Part shown: in pieces, positions 46,403-55,283 of the stretch
How the letters are laid out: each line of letters opens with the position of its first letter
Numbering within the stretch: position 1 is the stretch's first letter
Assembly (NCBI GenBank): GCA_900095165.1
Contig: LT606947.1
Span: 1,829,414 to 1,893,413 of the forward strand
Length of the DNA stretch: 64,000 bases
DNA from: Polynucleobacter necessarius
GTDB lineage: Bacteria; Pseudomonadota; Gammaproteobacteria; Burkholderiales; Burkholderiaceae
Direction of reading: 5' to 3'
Program-made: the position numbers and the translations under genes
The notes under the pieces: model-generated
Told to the model about the DNA's origin: nothing
The model's database searches: none
Seen by the model: only the letters and a program-made list of their open reading frames with translations

Positions 46403-47428
46403 TTGGATGAAATCGTGAGAAGATTTCCAGGATCACTAGTAGATATCGAGTACTGCCTGCCAAATAAGGTCGTAACAAATGAAGAGTTTCAGTTGACTCA
46501 CCCTGAATGGCGCATAGGGGAGGTAGCAAAAAGAACTGGCGTAATGCAAAGGCATATAGCAAGGGTGGATGAAACTGCATACGATTTAGCATTAGTGGCC
46601 GCTAAGAAATTGTTAGATAAGCACCGTAGTCTGTCTAGTAAGATTGGGGCGATTATTTTTTGCACCCAGTCACCTGACTACCTCATGCCCTCAAACGCAT
46701 TTTTACTTCAACGTGACCTTGACTTGCCAGGCAGCATCTTAGCCTTTGATTACAACTTGGCATGTTCTGGGTATGTATACGGCCTATTGATAGCATCAAG
46801 TCTAATAAAGACAGGCATAGTTAGTGATGTATTATTAGTTACTGCTGATACATACTCTAAATATATAAGGGATGATGATCGATCTACACGCATGTTATTT
46901 GGCGATGGTGCGGCCGCCTCTTGGATTAGTAACGATAATTTTCCTGGAATAGACCCATTAATAGGTTTATTTAATGATTTCCAGTGCGATTCTGATGGCC
47001 ATGGCTGGGACAAGTTTATTATTAGATCCGGGGGAAGTCGAGAGCCAGGTCCTTCTTGTGACAGTGCTGAGTCAGTCAGGGATAAAATATTTATGGATGG
47101 TTTACAAGTGCTAAATTTGGTGAATGATCGCGTAATCAGGCAAATATTAGACCTGCTTGATAAAAATGATTTAAAACCACATGAAATTCATCAATTTTTT
47201 TTACATCAGGCTAGTGAGTTGGCGCTAAATAGCCTAAGAAAAAAATTGAAGATTGATAAAAGTTTTGCGTATTCGAACATTGAAAAAATTGGGAATACAG
47301 TTTCATCGTCTATACCAATATTAATTAAAGATTATTTTTCTCTTACCAGTTCACCTGCTGGAAGTAGATTTTTGATCTCTGGTTTTGGGGTTGGTTACTC
47401 ATTTGGAAGTGTGCTGGTTACCAAATAA
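46403..47428 (+). CDS. 3-oxoacyl-ACP synthase III-like enzyme
   Basis: This 341-residue thiolase-fold enzyme has the FabH catalytic set: Cys121 in NLACSGYVYG, His near residue 267 in FFLHQASE, and Asn near 296 in KIGNTVSSS. It joins acyl-CoA or acyl-ACP with malonyl-ACP in fatty-acid or secondary pathways. It may start at TTG 46403 or GTG 46415. With the ACP, SDR and ligase it could build one short acyl chain for the sugar. In Campylobacter flagellin glycan loci, fabH2 and acp genes occur in the same way. Confidence 0.88.
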   Translation: MDEIVRRFPGSLVDIEYCLPNKVVTNEEFQLTHPEWRIGEVAKRTGVMQRHIARVDETAYDLALVAAKKLLDKHRSLSSKIGAIIFCTQSPDYLMPSNAFLLQRDLDLPGSILAFDYNLACSGYVYGLLIASSLIKTGIVSDVLLVTADTYSKYIRDDDRSTRMLFGDGAAASWISNDNFPGIDPLIGLFNDFQCDSDGHGWDKFIIRSGGSREPGPSCDSAESVRDKIFMDGLQVLNLVNDRVIRQILDLLDKNDLKPHEIHQFFLHQASELALNSLRKKLKIDKSFAYSNIEKIGNTVSSSIPILIKDYFSLTSSPAGSRFLISGFGVGYSFGSVLVTK

Positions 47429-47471
47429 GGCCTAGTGGGTTAATTTTACTTTAATAATTGGCGGGAGATAT

Positions 47472-48863
47472 ATGGATTGGCTAGTCGATCGATTTAAAGA
47501 AGCCCCCGAAAAACTTGCATTCATCCATGATGGTCGTTTAGTCACATATAAGCAGGTCGTGGATACTATTTCAACTTTCCAACTGCAAATTCAGGGTGCT
47601 CAAATTAAAGCAGGGGACATCGTTGTTGTGGTCGGCGACTATTCTCCCGAGGTATTTTGCCTAACGATGGCATTGGCCTTAAATAAAAGCATCGTTATCC
47701 CTCTTACCAAAGACTCTGTTATTGATGAATCTATTGCTTTGCGTTCTTCAGGTTCAGATTGGTACATTCAGTTCGCGAGTAATGGTCAGGATTTTAAAAT
47801 AGAGAAAAGGTCAGTGCCAACTGAGAGCCAATTAGTTAGAGACTTTCGTAAAAAAAATGAGCCCGGCATGATTTTATATTCATCCGGCTCAACCGGCCTT
47901 CCCAAGGGAATGCTTTACAACTTCTCACGTGTTTTGGAAAAGTTTCGTCATCAGCGTAAAGCAACAATAGCAATCCCTTTTCTTATGATTGATCATTTTG
48001 GGGGGATAAATACAATTCTATCAATTGTTTCAAGTTTGGGGACAGTTGTTACGGTTATCGATAGATCAGTCAAAAGTATTTGCCGTGCAATCGAAAATTA
48101 TAATGTTGAATTGTTGCCAACAACCCCATCATTTTTGACTACGCTTGTTGCATCTAATATTTGCAATCAGTTTAAGCTTTCTTCAATAAAGCGTATAAGT
48201 TACGGGACGGAAGTTATGCCTCAGTCTACTCTTGATAGAGTTCGAGCCACTTTTCCAGAAGTTGAATTGCTTCAAACCTATGGTTTGTCAGAAGTGGGGG
48301 TCATGCGGTCCCAGTCACGAGGAGATGGTTCTTTGTGGGTTAAATTAGGTGGCGCAGGATTTGAAACTAAAGTGATTGACGATATTCTTTGGGTCAAATC
48401 TGACTTTGCCATGGAGGGTTATATAAATGCAAAATCGGAATTTAATGATGATGGTTGGTTTAATACTCAAGACCGTGTTGAGGTAGATGGTGAGTACTTT
48501 AAAATTTTAGGTCGAACTACCGACATTATCAATGTTGGAGGGCAAAAAGTTTATCCAGCAGAAATAGAGAATTTTTTACTGCAGGTTGATAACGTACTTG
48601 ATGTTTCCGTCTACGGAGAGACAAGTCCAATGCTTGGTCAAATGGTTGTGGCGAAATTTCAACTTAAGGAGCTTGAGCCAATTAATGATCTAAAACGTAG
48701 AATTCGTCTAGCTTGTCATGGAAAAATAAGTGCCTATAAAATTCCCAGCAAGGTGCTGATATCAGAGGTAAGTCTATATTCGTCAAGGCAAAAGAAGGTT
48801 CGCACGGCGGTTAGTGTTTCTGTGGATGCAGCCAGTAAGTCTGATGGTGAGGTTGAGGGCTAA
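47472..48863 (+). CDS. AMP-dependent acyl-ACP/CoA ligase
   Basis: This 463-residue adenylate-forming enzyme has the P-loop-like LYSSGSTGLPKGMLYNF at about residues 136-152, then LLQTYGLSEVG and GRTTDIINVGGQKVYPAE, with the conserved Lys near the C-terminus (RQKKVRTA). It probably activates a carboxylic acid with ATP and loads it onto the ACP or CoA. A GGGAG Shine-Dalgarno precedes ATG 47472. It is the last gene of the five-gene acyl island before pseI. Confidence 0.88.
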   Translation: MDWLVDRFKEAPEKLAFIHDGRLVTYKQVVDTISTFQLQIQGAQIKAGDIVVVVGDYSPEVFCLTMALALNKSIVIPLTKDSVIDESIALRSSGSDWYIQFASNGQDFKIEKRSVPTESQLVRDFRKKNEPGMILYSSGSTGLPKGMLYNFSRVLEKFRHQRKATIAIPFLMIDHFGGINTILSIVSSLGTVVTVIDRSVKSICRAIENYNVELLPTTPSFLTTLVASNICNQFKLSSIKRISYGTEVMPQSTLDRVRATFPEVELLQTYGLSEVGVMRSQSRGDGSLWVKLGGAGFETKVIDDILWVKSDFAMEGYINAKSEFNDDGWFNTQDRVEVDGEYFKILGRTTDIINVGGQKVYPAEIENFLLQVDNVLDVSVYGETSPMLGQMVVAKFQLKELEPINDLKRRIRLACHGKISAYKIPSKVLISEVSLYSSRQKKVRTAVSVSVDAASKSDGEVEG

Positions 48864-48864
48864 T

Positions 48865-49914
48865 ATGACTATCAAAATAGCCGGCATTGAAATTGGTTGC
48901 AGTAAACCGCCTTTTATAATTGCTGAGATGTCGGGTAACCACAATCAATCATTAGCGCGTGCATTGGAGCTCGTTGACGCAGCTGCTAAAAGTGGGGCGC
49001 ATGCTCTCAAGCTTCAAACATACACACCTGAAAGCATGACGCTTGATATAAATGAGCGCGAGTTTTGCGTAAGCGATCCTAATAGCTTGTGGTCTGGAAG
49101 ATCTCTCTACAAGCTTTATGGTGAGGCATGTACACCATTTGCATGGCATCAACAAATTTTTGAGCATGCTAACAAGATGGGGATGATTGCCTTTAGCACA
49201 CCATTTGACGATGAGTCTGTAGACTTTCTCGAAGAGCTTAAAGCCCCTTGTTACAAAATCGCATCATTCGAAAATACGGATATTCCTCTCATTCGACGTG
49301 TAGCTAGCACTGGAAAGCCATTAATAATTTCTACTGGAATGGCTACGGTTGCGGAGTTGGATGAATCTGTCCGAGCTGCGCGCGAGGGCGGGTGCAATGA
49401 TCTTATTCTTCTGAAATGTACAAGTACTTATCCGGCTGAACCAGAAAATACTAATATCATGACGATTCCACACATGAGAGATCTGTTTAAGTGTGAAGTT
49501 GGTCTTTCTGATCATACTATGGGAGTAGGCGTTTCTGTTGCTAGTGTAGCCCTTGGTGCGACGGTGATTGAAAAGCACTTCACTCTTAATAGGCTTGATG
49601 GGGGTGTAGACAGCGCATTTTCTCTTGAGCCGGATGAGATGCATAGACTCGTAGATGAGTCATATCGTGCATGGCAATCTTTAGGTGGCATTTCATATGG
49701 TCCAACTGACGCTGAAAAAAAATCTATTGTTTATAGACGATCGCTATATATTGTTAAAGATCTGAAAGCCGGGGATACTCTTAATAAGGAAAATCTTCGT
49801 GCTATACGACCCGGCCTTGGTTTGCCTCCTAAGTATTATGAAGTAGCGTTGGGGAGAAAGGTATCTAGGGACGTTAAATGTGGCACCGGTTTGAGTTGGG
49901 ACTTGCTGATCTAA
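48865..49914 (+). CDS. pseI: Pseudaminic acid synthase
   Basis: PseI condenses PEP with the hexosamine to form pseudaminic acid. The 349-residue protein contains PFIIAEMSGNHNQS, KLQTYTPESMTL and DHTMGVGVSVASVALGATVIEKHFTL (split about residues 210-235). It ends with the SAF antifreeze-like domain (RSLYIVKDLKAGDTL). The start at ATG 48865, one base after the ligase stop, is chosen; an earlier start inside the ligase gene is unlikely. It is a clean PseI, unlike the fused synthase at 41054. Confidence 0.92.
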   Translation: MTIKIAGIEIGCSKPPFIIAEMSGNHNQSLARALELVDAAAKSGAHALKLQTYTPESMTLDINEREFCVSDPNSLWSGRSLYKLYGEACTPFAWHQQIFEHANKMGMIAFSTPFDDESVDFLEELKAPCYKIASFENTDIPLIRRVASTGKPLIISTGMATVAELDESVRAAREGGCNDLILLKCTSTYPAEPENTNIMTIPHMRDLFKCEVGLSDHTMGVGVSVASVALGATVIEKHFTLNRLDGGVDSAFSLEPDEMHRLVDESYRAWQSLGGISYGPTDAEKKSIVYRRSLYIVKDLKAGDTLNKENLRAIRPGLGLPPKYYEVALGRKVSRDVKCGTGLSWDLLI

Positions 49915-50094
49915 TATCTGACAAAAGAACCATAATGTACTAATATAGTTCAATTTAGGGTCTGGTAGGTCAAGACTCAATCGAGAATTACTTTTTGCTT
50001 GGTTTTTCCGATGGGCTATCAAATAACAGCAAGTTGCTCGAGGACTGGAGATCTTAAGACAAACCCCTTCCATATATTTTTTAAAAGATAACAT

Positions 50095-51690
50095 TTGGAA
50101 TTTATTAAAAAGATTCAGCGCTCAAACCTTCGAAAGGTAATGCGGGGCTATCGCATATTAAAAGGTTTAGATCGTTTGGGCGATATTGCAAGTATTAAAA
50201 CCTGCCTGACCACTGAAAAGTTGCAGATAGAAACTGAGCATTTTTCTTCCCTGCTTATGGGGAATCATGCCCCAAATGAATTAGTTATTAGACAATATTT
50301 ATTGGCTTATTTAGGTGGACTAAGGCTTAATAAGGCCTTGCTTTTGTCACTAGGCGCAGGTAGTAAAGTTTTGTACCCTCTTCCGTCTCAGTGGCGAATG
50401 GTATTAGAGAGGCATGGATATCATGTCGCCCATCTAAAATCAGAAATATTATGGCGGTTATTGATACTCAGCATGGTGCTTTATGGAGTTTATAAGATAT
50501 TTAAAATTTCTATATCTAGCTTCTCCGCAAAATTTTCAGTAGACAATAGATTTAAATCGTACGTTTATTTCTTTTCATTGAGCAAACAAAACATTCCTCT
50601 AAATGAGGATACGAAATGTCGAAATATTATTTCGTGGTATTTGCAGTGGGAAAAAAGAAGGCGAGATATTGATGAAATTCAACATGGGGTAGATGGCTTA
50701 AACCCAATTAATATTAAAGGTATTAAAGTTGTATCGGCGACGAGCGCCATACCATGTCTTCACGGCGGTCGTGAGGTGGGTAAATATATATTATGGTTTT
50801 CCGCAGCGCTTGCATTTGTTTTGTTGGATTATTGTCGCGGAAGATGGTGGAGTGCATTGATATTTAGTGAGGCTGGAGTTGCTGCCCAAGTTAGAATTTT
50901 ACCGAGTGAAGCACTTGCACGGGAGTATTTTTTTCATAACTCGGCTTGGATCTATCGCCCTTTATGGTCATATGAGGCCGAAGGTCATGGTGCTTTGATT
51001 ACATTCTATTTTTACTCAACTAATTGTGAGGGTTTTGAAGGATCCTGTAGACAGAATCTAATGTATCTAGGTTATCAGTCTATGACTTGGCCTCGTTATT
51101 TAGTATGGGACGAATATCAGGCGGGTTTTATTGTTCGTGCTGTAGGGTTCGATGTGATAGTTGAAGTTGTTGGGGCAATTTGGTTTTCAGGTGAGTATGT
51201 AGATTTATCATTTGGCCAAAAGTCATCTGTGGCTGTGTTTGATATCACGCCGCATCGCTTCTCGAGGTACTGCACACTGGGTGAGGAGTTCGAGTATTTT
51301 ATTCCAGAGATTGCCAACTTATTTATCGAACACGTCAGCTTAGCAATTGCTGAATCGGGCACATCAATGCTATGGAAAAGAAAGAGAGATATCGGGCGCT
51401 TAGCACACCCGATGTACCGTAGATTTTCCGACGAAGTCGCCATGCTGAATCATGTGTATTCTATTGACCCAAGCATTGCAGCTGACTTTGTAATTCAGTC
51501 TAGCTTCGCAGTAATTTCTAGGCCCTTTACCTCAACCGCAATAATTGCCAAAAATATGGGACATCCAACTATTTATTACGATCCCTCTGGCCAGATTAAA
51601 AAAGATGATCCAGCTGCGCATGGAATACAAATTATTTCAGGCGTCTCAAATTTATGCGCGTGGATTTCTTCGCAACATCGACCTACATAA
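50095..51690 (+). CDS. Polysaccharide-biosynthesis PFTS-motif protein
   Basis: This 531-residue protein has the PFTS signature in VISRPFTSTAIIAKNMG near residue 477, close to the C-terminus, with further GT-B-like sequence such as YDPSGQIKKDD. Members occur in surface glycan loci and are proposed glycosyltransferases (BFO_1060-like); the activity is not proved to me for this branch. A hydrophobic patch lies at about 116-145. The start TTG 50095 has no strong Shine-Dalgarno and may be elsewhere. It is separated from pseI by 180 bases of leader. Confidence 0.65.
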   Translation: MEFIKKIQRSNLRKVMRGYRILKGLDRLGDIASIKTCLTTEKLQIETEHFSSLLMGNHAPNELVIRQYLLAYLGGLRLNKALLLSLGAGSKVLYPLPSQWRMVLERHGYHVAHLKSEILWRLLILSMVLYGVYKIFKISISSFSAKFSVDNRFKSYVYFFSLSKQNIPLNEDTKCRNIISWYLQWEKRRRDIDEIQHGVDGLNPINIKGIKVVSATSAIPCLHGGREVGKYILWFSAALAFVLLDYCRGRWWSALIFSEAGVAAQVRILPSEALAREYFFHNSAWIYRPLWSYEAEGHGALITFYFYSTNCEGFEGSCRQNLMYLGYQSMTWPRYLVWDEYQAGFIVRAVGFDVIVEVVGAIWFSGEYVDLSFGQKSSVAVFDITPHRFSRYCTLGEEFEYFIPEIANLFIEHVSLAIAESGTSMLWKRKRDIGRLAHPMYRRFSDEVAMLNHVYSIDPSIAADFVIQSSFAVISRPFTSTAIIAKNMGHPTIYYDPSGQIKKDDPAAHGIQIISGVSNLCAWISSQHRPT

Positions 51691-51761
51691 AGTTAGTGCC
51701 AAGGTAAAATTGCATTGCAGATGCATACTTCTCAAAAATTATCCCGCTTGTAAGTGATGTA

Positions 51762-52460
51762 ATGTCAACTCAAACCTCTTTTCCCTCTAGAGATTGCCCG
51801 ATTGTTATAACGTTTGATGAAAGCATATGGGCTAGAGAATCTGCACGCCTCATTCAAGATTCTATAAATGGCATTGTTCAGAGGAATGGTAAATGCTCTG
51901 TGATGTTAACAGGCGGAAAGACTGCTGAATTGCTATATAGAGAATGGCGCAAGTTGCTAGATTTTCAGAGCTTATCAGGAGTAAATTTTTACTTTGGAGA
52001 TGAGCGTTGCGTTGATGAGTTTAGTGAGGCAAGTAATTATCGAATGACTATGACAACCTTATTTCAAAATTGGGTTCAGTCAGGTTGTTCCGTATTTAGG
52101 ATGATGGCTGAGTGGGAAAATAGTGACCTTGCAGCTCGTCACTATGAAACGATATTGCCATCGGTGATTGATATTTTGTTGCTTGGGGTTGGAGAAGATG
52201 GTCACATAGCATCCATTTTTCCTGGTTCATCTGTATTTTTAAATAAAGACAACAGCAGTGTAGAGCCAATTGTGGGGAGTAAATCACCATTTCGTCGTCT
52301 GACTATAACTCCAAAAGTTGTTAATGATGCAAAAAATATATTTGTTTTAGCTCCAGGCGGTGAGAAAAAAAGAGTGCTCGATGAGGCCCTAAAGATCCAG
52401 TCTGATATCTCAAGATTTCCAGCTAGGATGACATTAAGTGGGGTATGGTTAATGAGCTAG
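51762..52460 (+). CDS. 6-phosphogluconolactonase-family protein
   Basis: This 232-residue protein is of the 6-phosphogluconolactonase/glucosamine-6-phosphate isomerase fold: MLTGGKTAELLY, then NFYFGDERCVDE, then LLLGVGEDGHIASIFPGS, which includes the active-site His. It would hydrolyse a sugar lactone. In this locus, beside a dehydrogenase and an aldolase, it may work in a sugar-acid route rather than the pentose phosphate pathway. It lies just before the promoter of the next operon. Confidence 0.85.
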   Translation: MSTQTSFPSRDCPIVITFDESIWARESARLIQDSINGIVQRNGKCSVMLTGGKTAELLYREWRKLLDFQSLSGVNFYFGDERCVDEFSEASNYRMTMTTLFQNWVQSGCSVFRMMAEWENSDLAARHYETILPSVIDILLLGVGEDGHIASIFPGSSVFLNKDNSSVEPIVGSKSPFRRLTITPKVVNDAKNIFVLAPGGEKKRVLDEALKIQSDISRFPARMTLSGVWLMS

Positions 52461-52469
52461 TTAGCCATC

Positions 52470-52486
52470 TTAAGGGTGGTCCTTAA
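52470..52486 (+). terminator. Hairpin after the 6-phosphogluconolactonase-like gene
   Basis: TTAAGG (52470-52475) pairs with CCTTAA (52481-52486) over a five-base loop, nine bases after the stop. The next bases are not a clean T-run. It could end the upstream transcript ahead of the promoter at 52504. Confidence 0.35.
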
Positions 52487-52503
52487 AGTGCAACTTTTAA
52501 GAT

Positions 52504-52532
52504 ATGTCAAAGAGTGTCATCCACTCTATAAT
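52504..52532 (+). promoter_or_regulatory. Sigma-70-type promoter with internal palindrome before the HpaI operon
   Basis: A -35 of ATGTCA (52504-52509, four of six matching TTGACA) is followed by 17 bases and a perfect -10 of TATAAT (52527-52532). Within the spacer an inverted repeat AGAGTG-TCATC-CACTCT (52511-52527) fills the gap, ending inside the -10. A repressor bound there would block the promoter. It lies 59 bases before the ATG of the aldolase gene. Confidence 0.6.
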
Positions 52533-52590
52533 ATATCCATTCAATTTAGAATTATTAATACTTTTATTAGTGTTTCATTTAAGGTTGTAA

Positions 52591-53352
52591 ATGTTAAAAA
52601 AAGCGCTGCAGCAAAAAAAAACTACCGTTGGATCATGGATTACCCTTGGTAATTTAGCCGTAGCTGAAATTATGGCCAAAGCTGGGTTTGATTGGTTAGT
52701 TGTAGATTTGGAGCATAGTGTTATTAGTATTGATATTGCAGGAGATTTAATACGTACTATTGATTTGTGTGGAGTAACCCCCTTAGTTAGATTGACCTCA
52801 AATAATTCAGATCAAATTAAGCGAATGATGGATGCCGGTGCCCACGGAATAGTTGTGCCATCTGTTAATTCCGCAGATGATGCTAAAAATGCTGTAGCAG
52901 CTACTCGGTATGGCCCAGAGGGATTCCGCGGCGTTGGCTTAGCCAGGGCTCAGGGGTATGGCGTTAACTTTCAGCAATATTTAAAGTGGCAGCATAATGG
53001 CCCTATCGTGATTGTTATGATAGAGCATCAGATCGCAATTAAGAATTTGAATGAAATATTGTCAGTTCCCGGGGTTGATGGTTTTATTATCGGTCCTTAC
53101 GATCTGTCATGCTCTATGGGCATTCCTGGCGAATTTAATAACCCCATTTTTATTGATGCAATTAAGCATATTCGAGAGGTTGGAGAATTCGTGGGCTGTC
53201 CGACCGGATTGCATATAGTTGAACCTGATATTAATGAGTTGGAAAGAGTTATAAATGAGGGTTATTGCTTTATTGCCTATGGCGTTGATATGAGAATGCT
53301 TGATGTAAGCGCTAGGCTTGGGATTAAAAAAAGGGATGAAATTTGTAAATGA
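52591..53352 (+). CDS. HpcH/HpaI-family aldolase
   Basis: Class II pyruvate aldolases of this family condense pyruvate with an aldehyde to make 3-deoxy-2-keto acids, or cleave them. The 253-residue protein has VVDLEHSVISIDIAGD (about residues 37-52), APLVR-like TPLVRL, YGPEGFRGVGLARAQ and a metal site with Glu in VMIEHQ and Asp in GPYDLSCSMG. It overlaps the KdsB-like gene by four bases (ATGA). In this neighbourhood it could build a keto-deoxy sugar acid with pyruvate, replacing a PEP-dependent synthase. Confidence 0.88.
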   Translation: MLKKALQQKKTTVGSWITLGNLAVAEIMAKAGFDWLVVDLEHSVISIDIAGDLIRTIDLCGVTPLVRLTSNNSDQIKRMMDAGAHGIVVPSVNSADDAKNAVAATRYGPEGFRGVGLARAQGYGVNFQQYLKWQHNGPIVIVMIEHQIAIKNLNEILSVPGVDGFIIGPYDLSCSMGIPGEFNNPIFIDAIKHIREVGEFVGCPTGLHIVEPDINELERVINEGYCFIAYGVDMRMLDVSARLGIKKRDEICK

Positions 53353-54119
53353 AAATTATTGGCGTAATTCCAGCTCGGATGGGTTCCAGTAGATTTCCAA
53401 ACAAACCATTGGCATTAATTCATGGGATGCCTATGGTCGAACACTGCTTTCATCGAACAAGAATGGCTCTAGGCAACGACGCAGTATATGTGGCAACCTG
53501 CGACAAAGTGATTGCAGTTCATATTAAGGCCATTGGAGGCAAGGCTGTAATGACTTCTGAGATGCATACCCGTGCTACCACTCGAACGGCCGAGGCAATG
53601 GATCTCATTGAAATTGCCCAAAAGCAGCTTTTTGATATTGTGGTGATGGTCCAGGGCGATGAGCCTCTGATTGACCCAGAAGTAATTTCGGAAATGATAA
53701 AAGCTTTTGAGGATGAAGCGGTTGAGATTGTTAATGTAATGTCACGTCTTCATAGCCACGATCAATTCATAGATAAAAATAACGTAAAGGTAGTTGTTGA
53801 TAAAAATAGCAATGCTCTTTATTTTTCTCGCGAACCAATTCCTTCTCCCTGGCATGGGCTGGCTGGTTTACCGATGTATATGCAAACTGGAGTAATTGCA
53901 TTTCGTAGGAGCACTTTGCTTGAGTACAACCAAATGCCTGAAACTCGATTAGAGCAAATCGAATCCATCGACATGAATAGAGTTCTAGAGAATGGAGGGA
54001 GTATTCGCATGCTTCTGACAGAATCTAAAACTATAGGCGTAGACACCGCACAAGAGCTTCAAGATGCAGCAGTTATTTTAAAATCCGATCCCGTAATGTT
54101 GAAATACTTAACACGCTAA
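53349..54119 (+). CDS. KdsB-like CMP-ulosonate cytidylyltransferase
   Basis: This 256-residue protein has the KdsB layout: VIPARMGSSRFPNKPLA, the motif MVQGDEPLIDPE near residue 100 and the dimer region SREPIPSP. The substrate loop is MTSEMHTRATTR, where housekeeping KdsB has MTSxxHxSGTDR, so the sugar it activates is probably not ordinary Kdo. A housekeeping kdsB is expected just left of lpxK, so this would be a second copy. It is coupled to the aldolase gene. Confidence 0.85.
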   Translation: MKIIGVIPARMGSSRFPNKPLALIHGMPMVEHCFHRTRMALGNDAVYVATCDKVIAVHIKAIGGKAVMTSEMHTRATTRTAEAMDLIEIAQKQLFDIVVMVQGDEPLIDPEVISEMIKAFEDEAVEIVNVMSRLHSHDQFIDKNNVKVVVDKNSNALYFSREPIPSPWHGLAGLPMYMQTGVIAFRRSTLLEYNQMPETRLEQIESIDMNRVLENGGSIRMLLTESKTIGVDTAQELQDAAVILKSDPVMLKYLTR

Positions 54120-54238
54120 AAATATTCTACAGATGTAATAGGGTCTATCTTGCCAACGCTTTGATGTCTGACATACAGTTTTTGGGTTGTTCTCCTTGCT
54201 GTTGTATAGCGTGCATTTTTGAATGAGATGATAAAAAG

Positions 54239-55279
54239 TTGAAAAAATTAAAAGTCGGAATTGCTGGTTATGGCGTGGTTGGTAAGAGAAGACACGCTTG
54301 CATTCTTCGAAACCCTCACTTGGAAGTGGTTGCTGTTTGTGATAAAAATTTAGAGGCCCTTCGAGGGGCAAACGGTGACATTAGGTTTTACACAGATTAT
54401 AAAAAACTGCTCAATGAGAATCTCGATATTTTACTTGTATGCCTAACTAATGACATAGCACCAGAGGTCACTATTGCAGGACTCGAGAGAGGGCTTCATG
54501 TGTTTTGTGAGAAACCGCCAGGTCGAAATGTGCAGGATATTAAGAATGTAGTAGAGGTGGAAAAGAGGCACCCAAAAAGTAAATTGATGTATGGGTTTAA
54601 CCACAGGTACCATGATTCGGTGATGGATGCATTAAAGCTAATCCATTCTGGTGTCTTGGGTGCGATTATCAATATGCGTGGGGTCTATGGAAAATCGAAG
54701 CTTATTACCTTCAATCAGTCGGATTGGCGTACTAAGCGAGATTTGGCTGGTGGCGGTGTTTTGTTGGATCAGGGAATTCATATGGTTGATCTCATGCGAC
54801 TATTTGCTGGGGAATTTACTCAGGTTAAAAGTTTTGTTTCCAATAGCCATTGGGGTTTTAGTGTCGAGGATAATGCTTATGCATTAATGCGAACCGATAA
54901 AGGGGTTGTGGCAATGTTAAATTCATCTGCGACACAATGGAGGCACCGATTCAACTTGGATATTAATTTGGAACATGGGAGTGTTATTTTAGGGGGAATT
55001 CTGTCTGGCACTAAAAGTTATGGTGCGGAAACTCTTACAGTGGCAACAGTAGACCATGTGAACGACTCAGGCGATCCTAAAGAGCAAGTTACACGCTATA
55101 ACTCTGATAATTCATGGGAGGCAGAGATTGCTAGATTTACAGAGTGTATTCTTAAAGATGAACCTGTTGATAGCGGATCATCAAAGGATGCTCTTATGAC
55201 GATGAAATTAGTCTATAAAATTTACTACGCTGACCCTATTTGGCGGGAAGTGCACTCAATAGAAAACCCCGAGGAATAA
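54239..55279 (+). CDS. Gfo/Idh/MocA-family oxidoreductase
   Basis: This 346-residue protein has a Rossmann start (VGIAGYGVVGKRRHA), CEKPPG near residue 91, and DQGIHMVDLMRLF with the C-terminal family His. It uses NAD(P) on sugars or sugar acids. It starts at TTG 54239 after a 119-base gap. The substrate is unknown; with the neighbouring enzymes it probably oxidises or reduces a sugar-acid intermediate. Confidence 0.88.
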   Translation: MKKLKVGIAGYGVVGKRRHACILRNPHLEVVAVCDKNLEALRGANGDIRFYTDYKKLLNENLDILLVCLTNDIAPEVTIAGLERGLHVFCEKPPGRNVQDIKNVVEVEKRHPKSKLMYGFNHRYHDSVMDALKLIHSGVLGAIINMRGVYGKSKLITFNQSDWRTKRDLAGGGVLLDQGIHMVDLMRLFAGEFTQVKSFVSNSHWGFSVEDNAYALMRTDKGVVAMLNSSATQWRHRFNLDINLEHGSVILGGILSGTKSYGAETLTVATVDHVNDSGDPKEQVTRYNSDNSWEAEIARFTECILKDEPVDSGSSKDALMTMKLVYKIYYADPIWREVHSIENPEE

Positions 55280-55283
55280 GTCA

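Noticed and set aside
53349..54119. Housekeeping kdsB
   Set aside because: It sits inside a glycan operon, differs in the substrate loop, and the normal kdsB is expected beside lpxK, left of the window.
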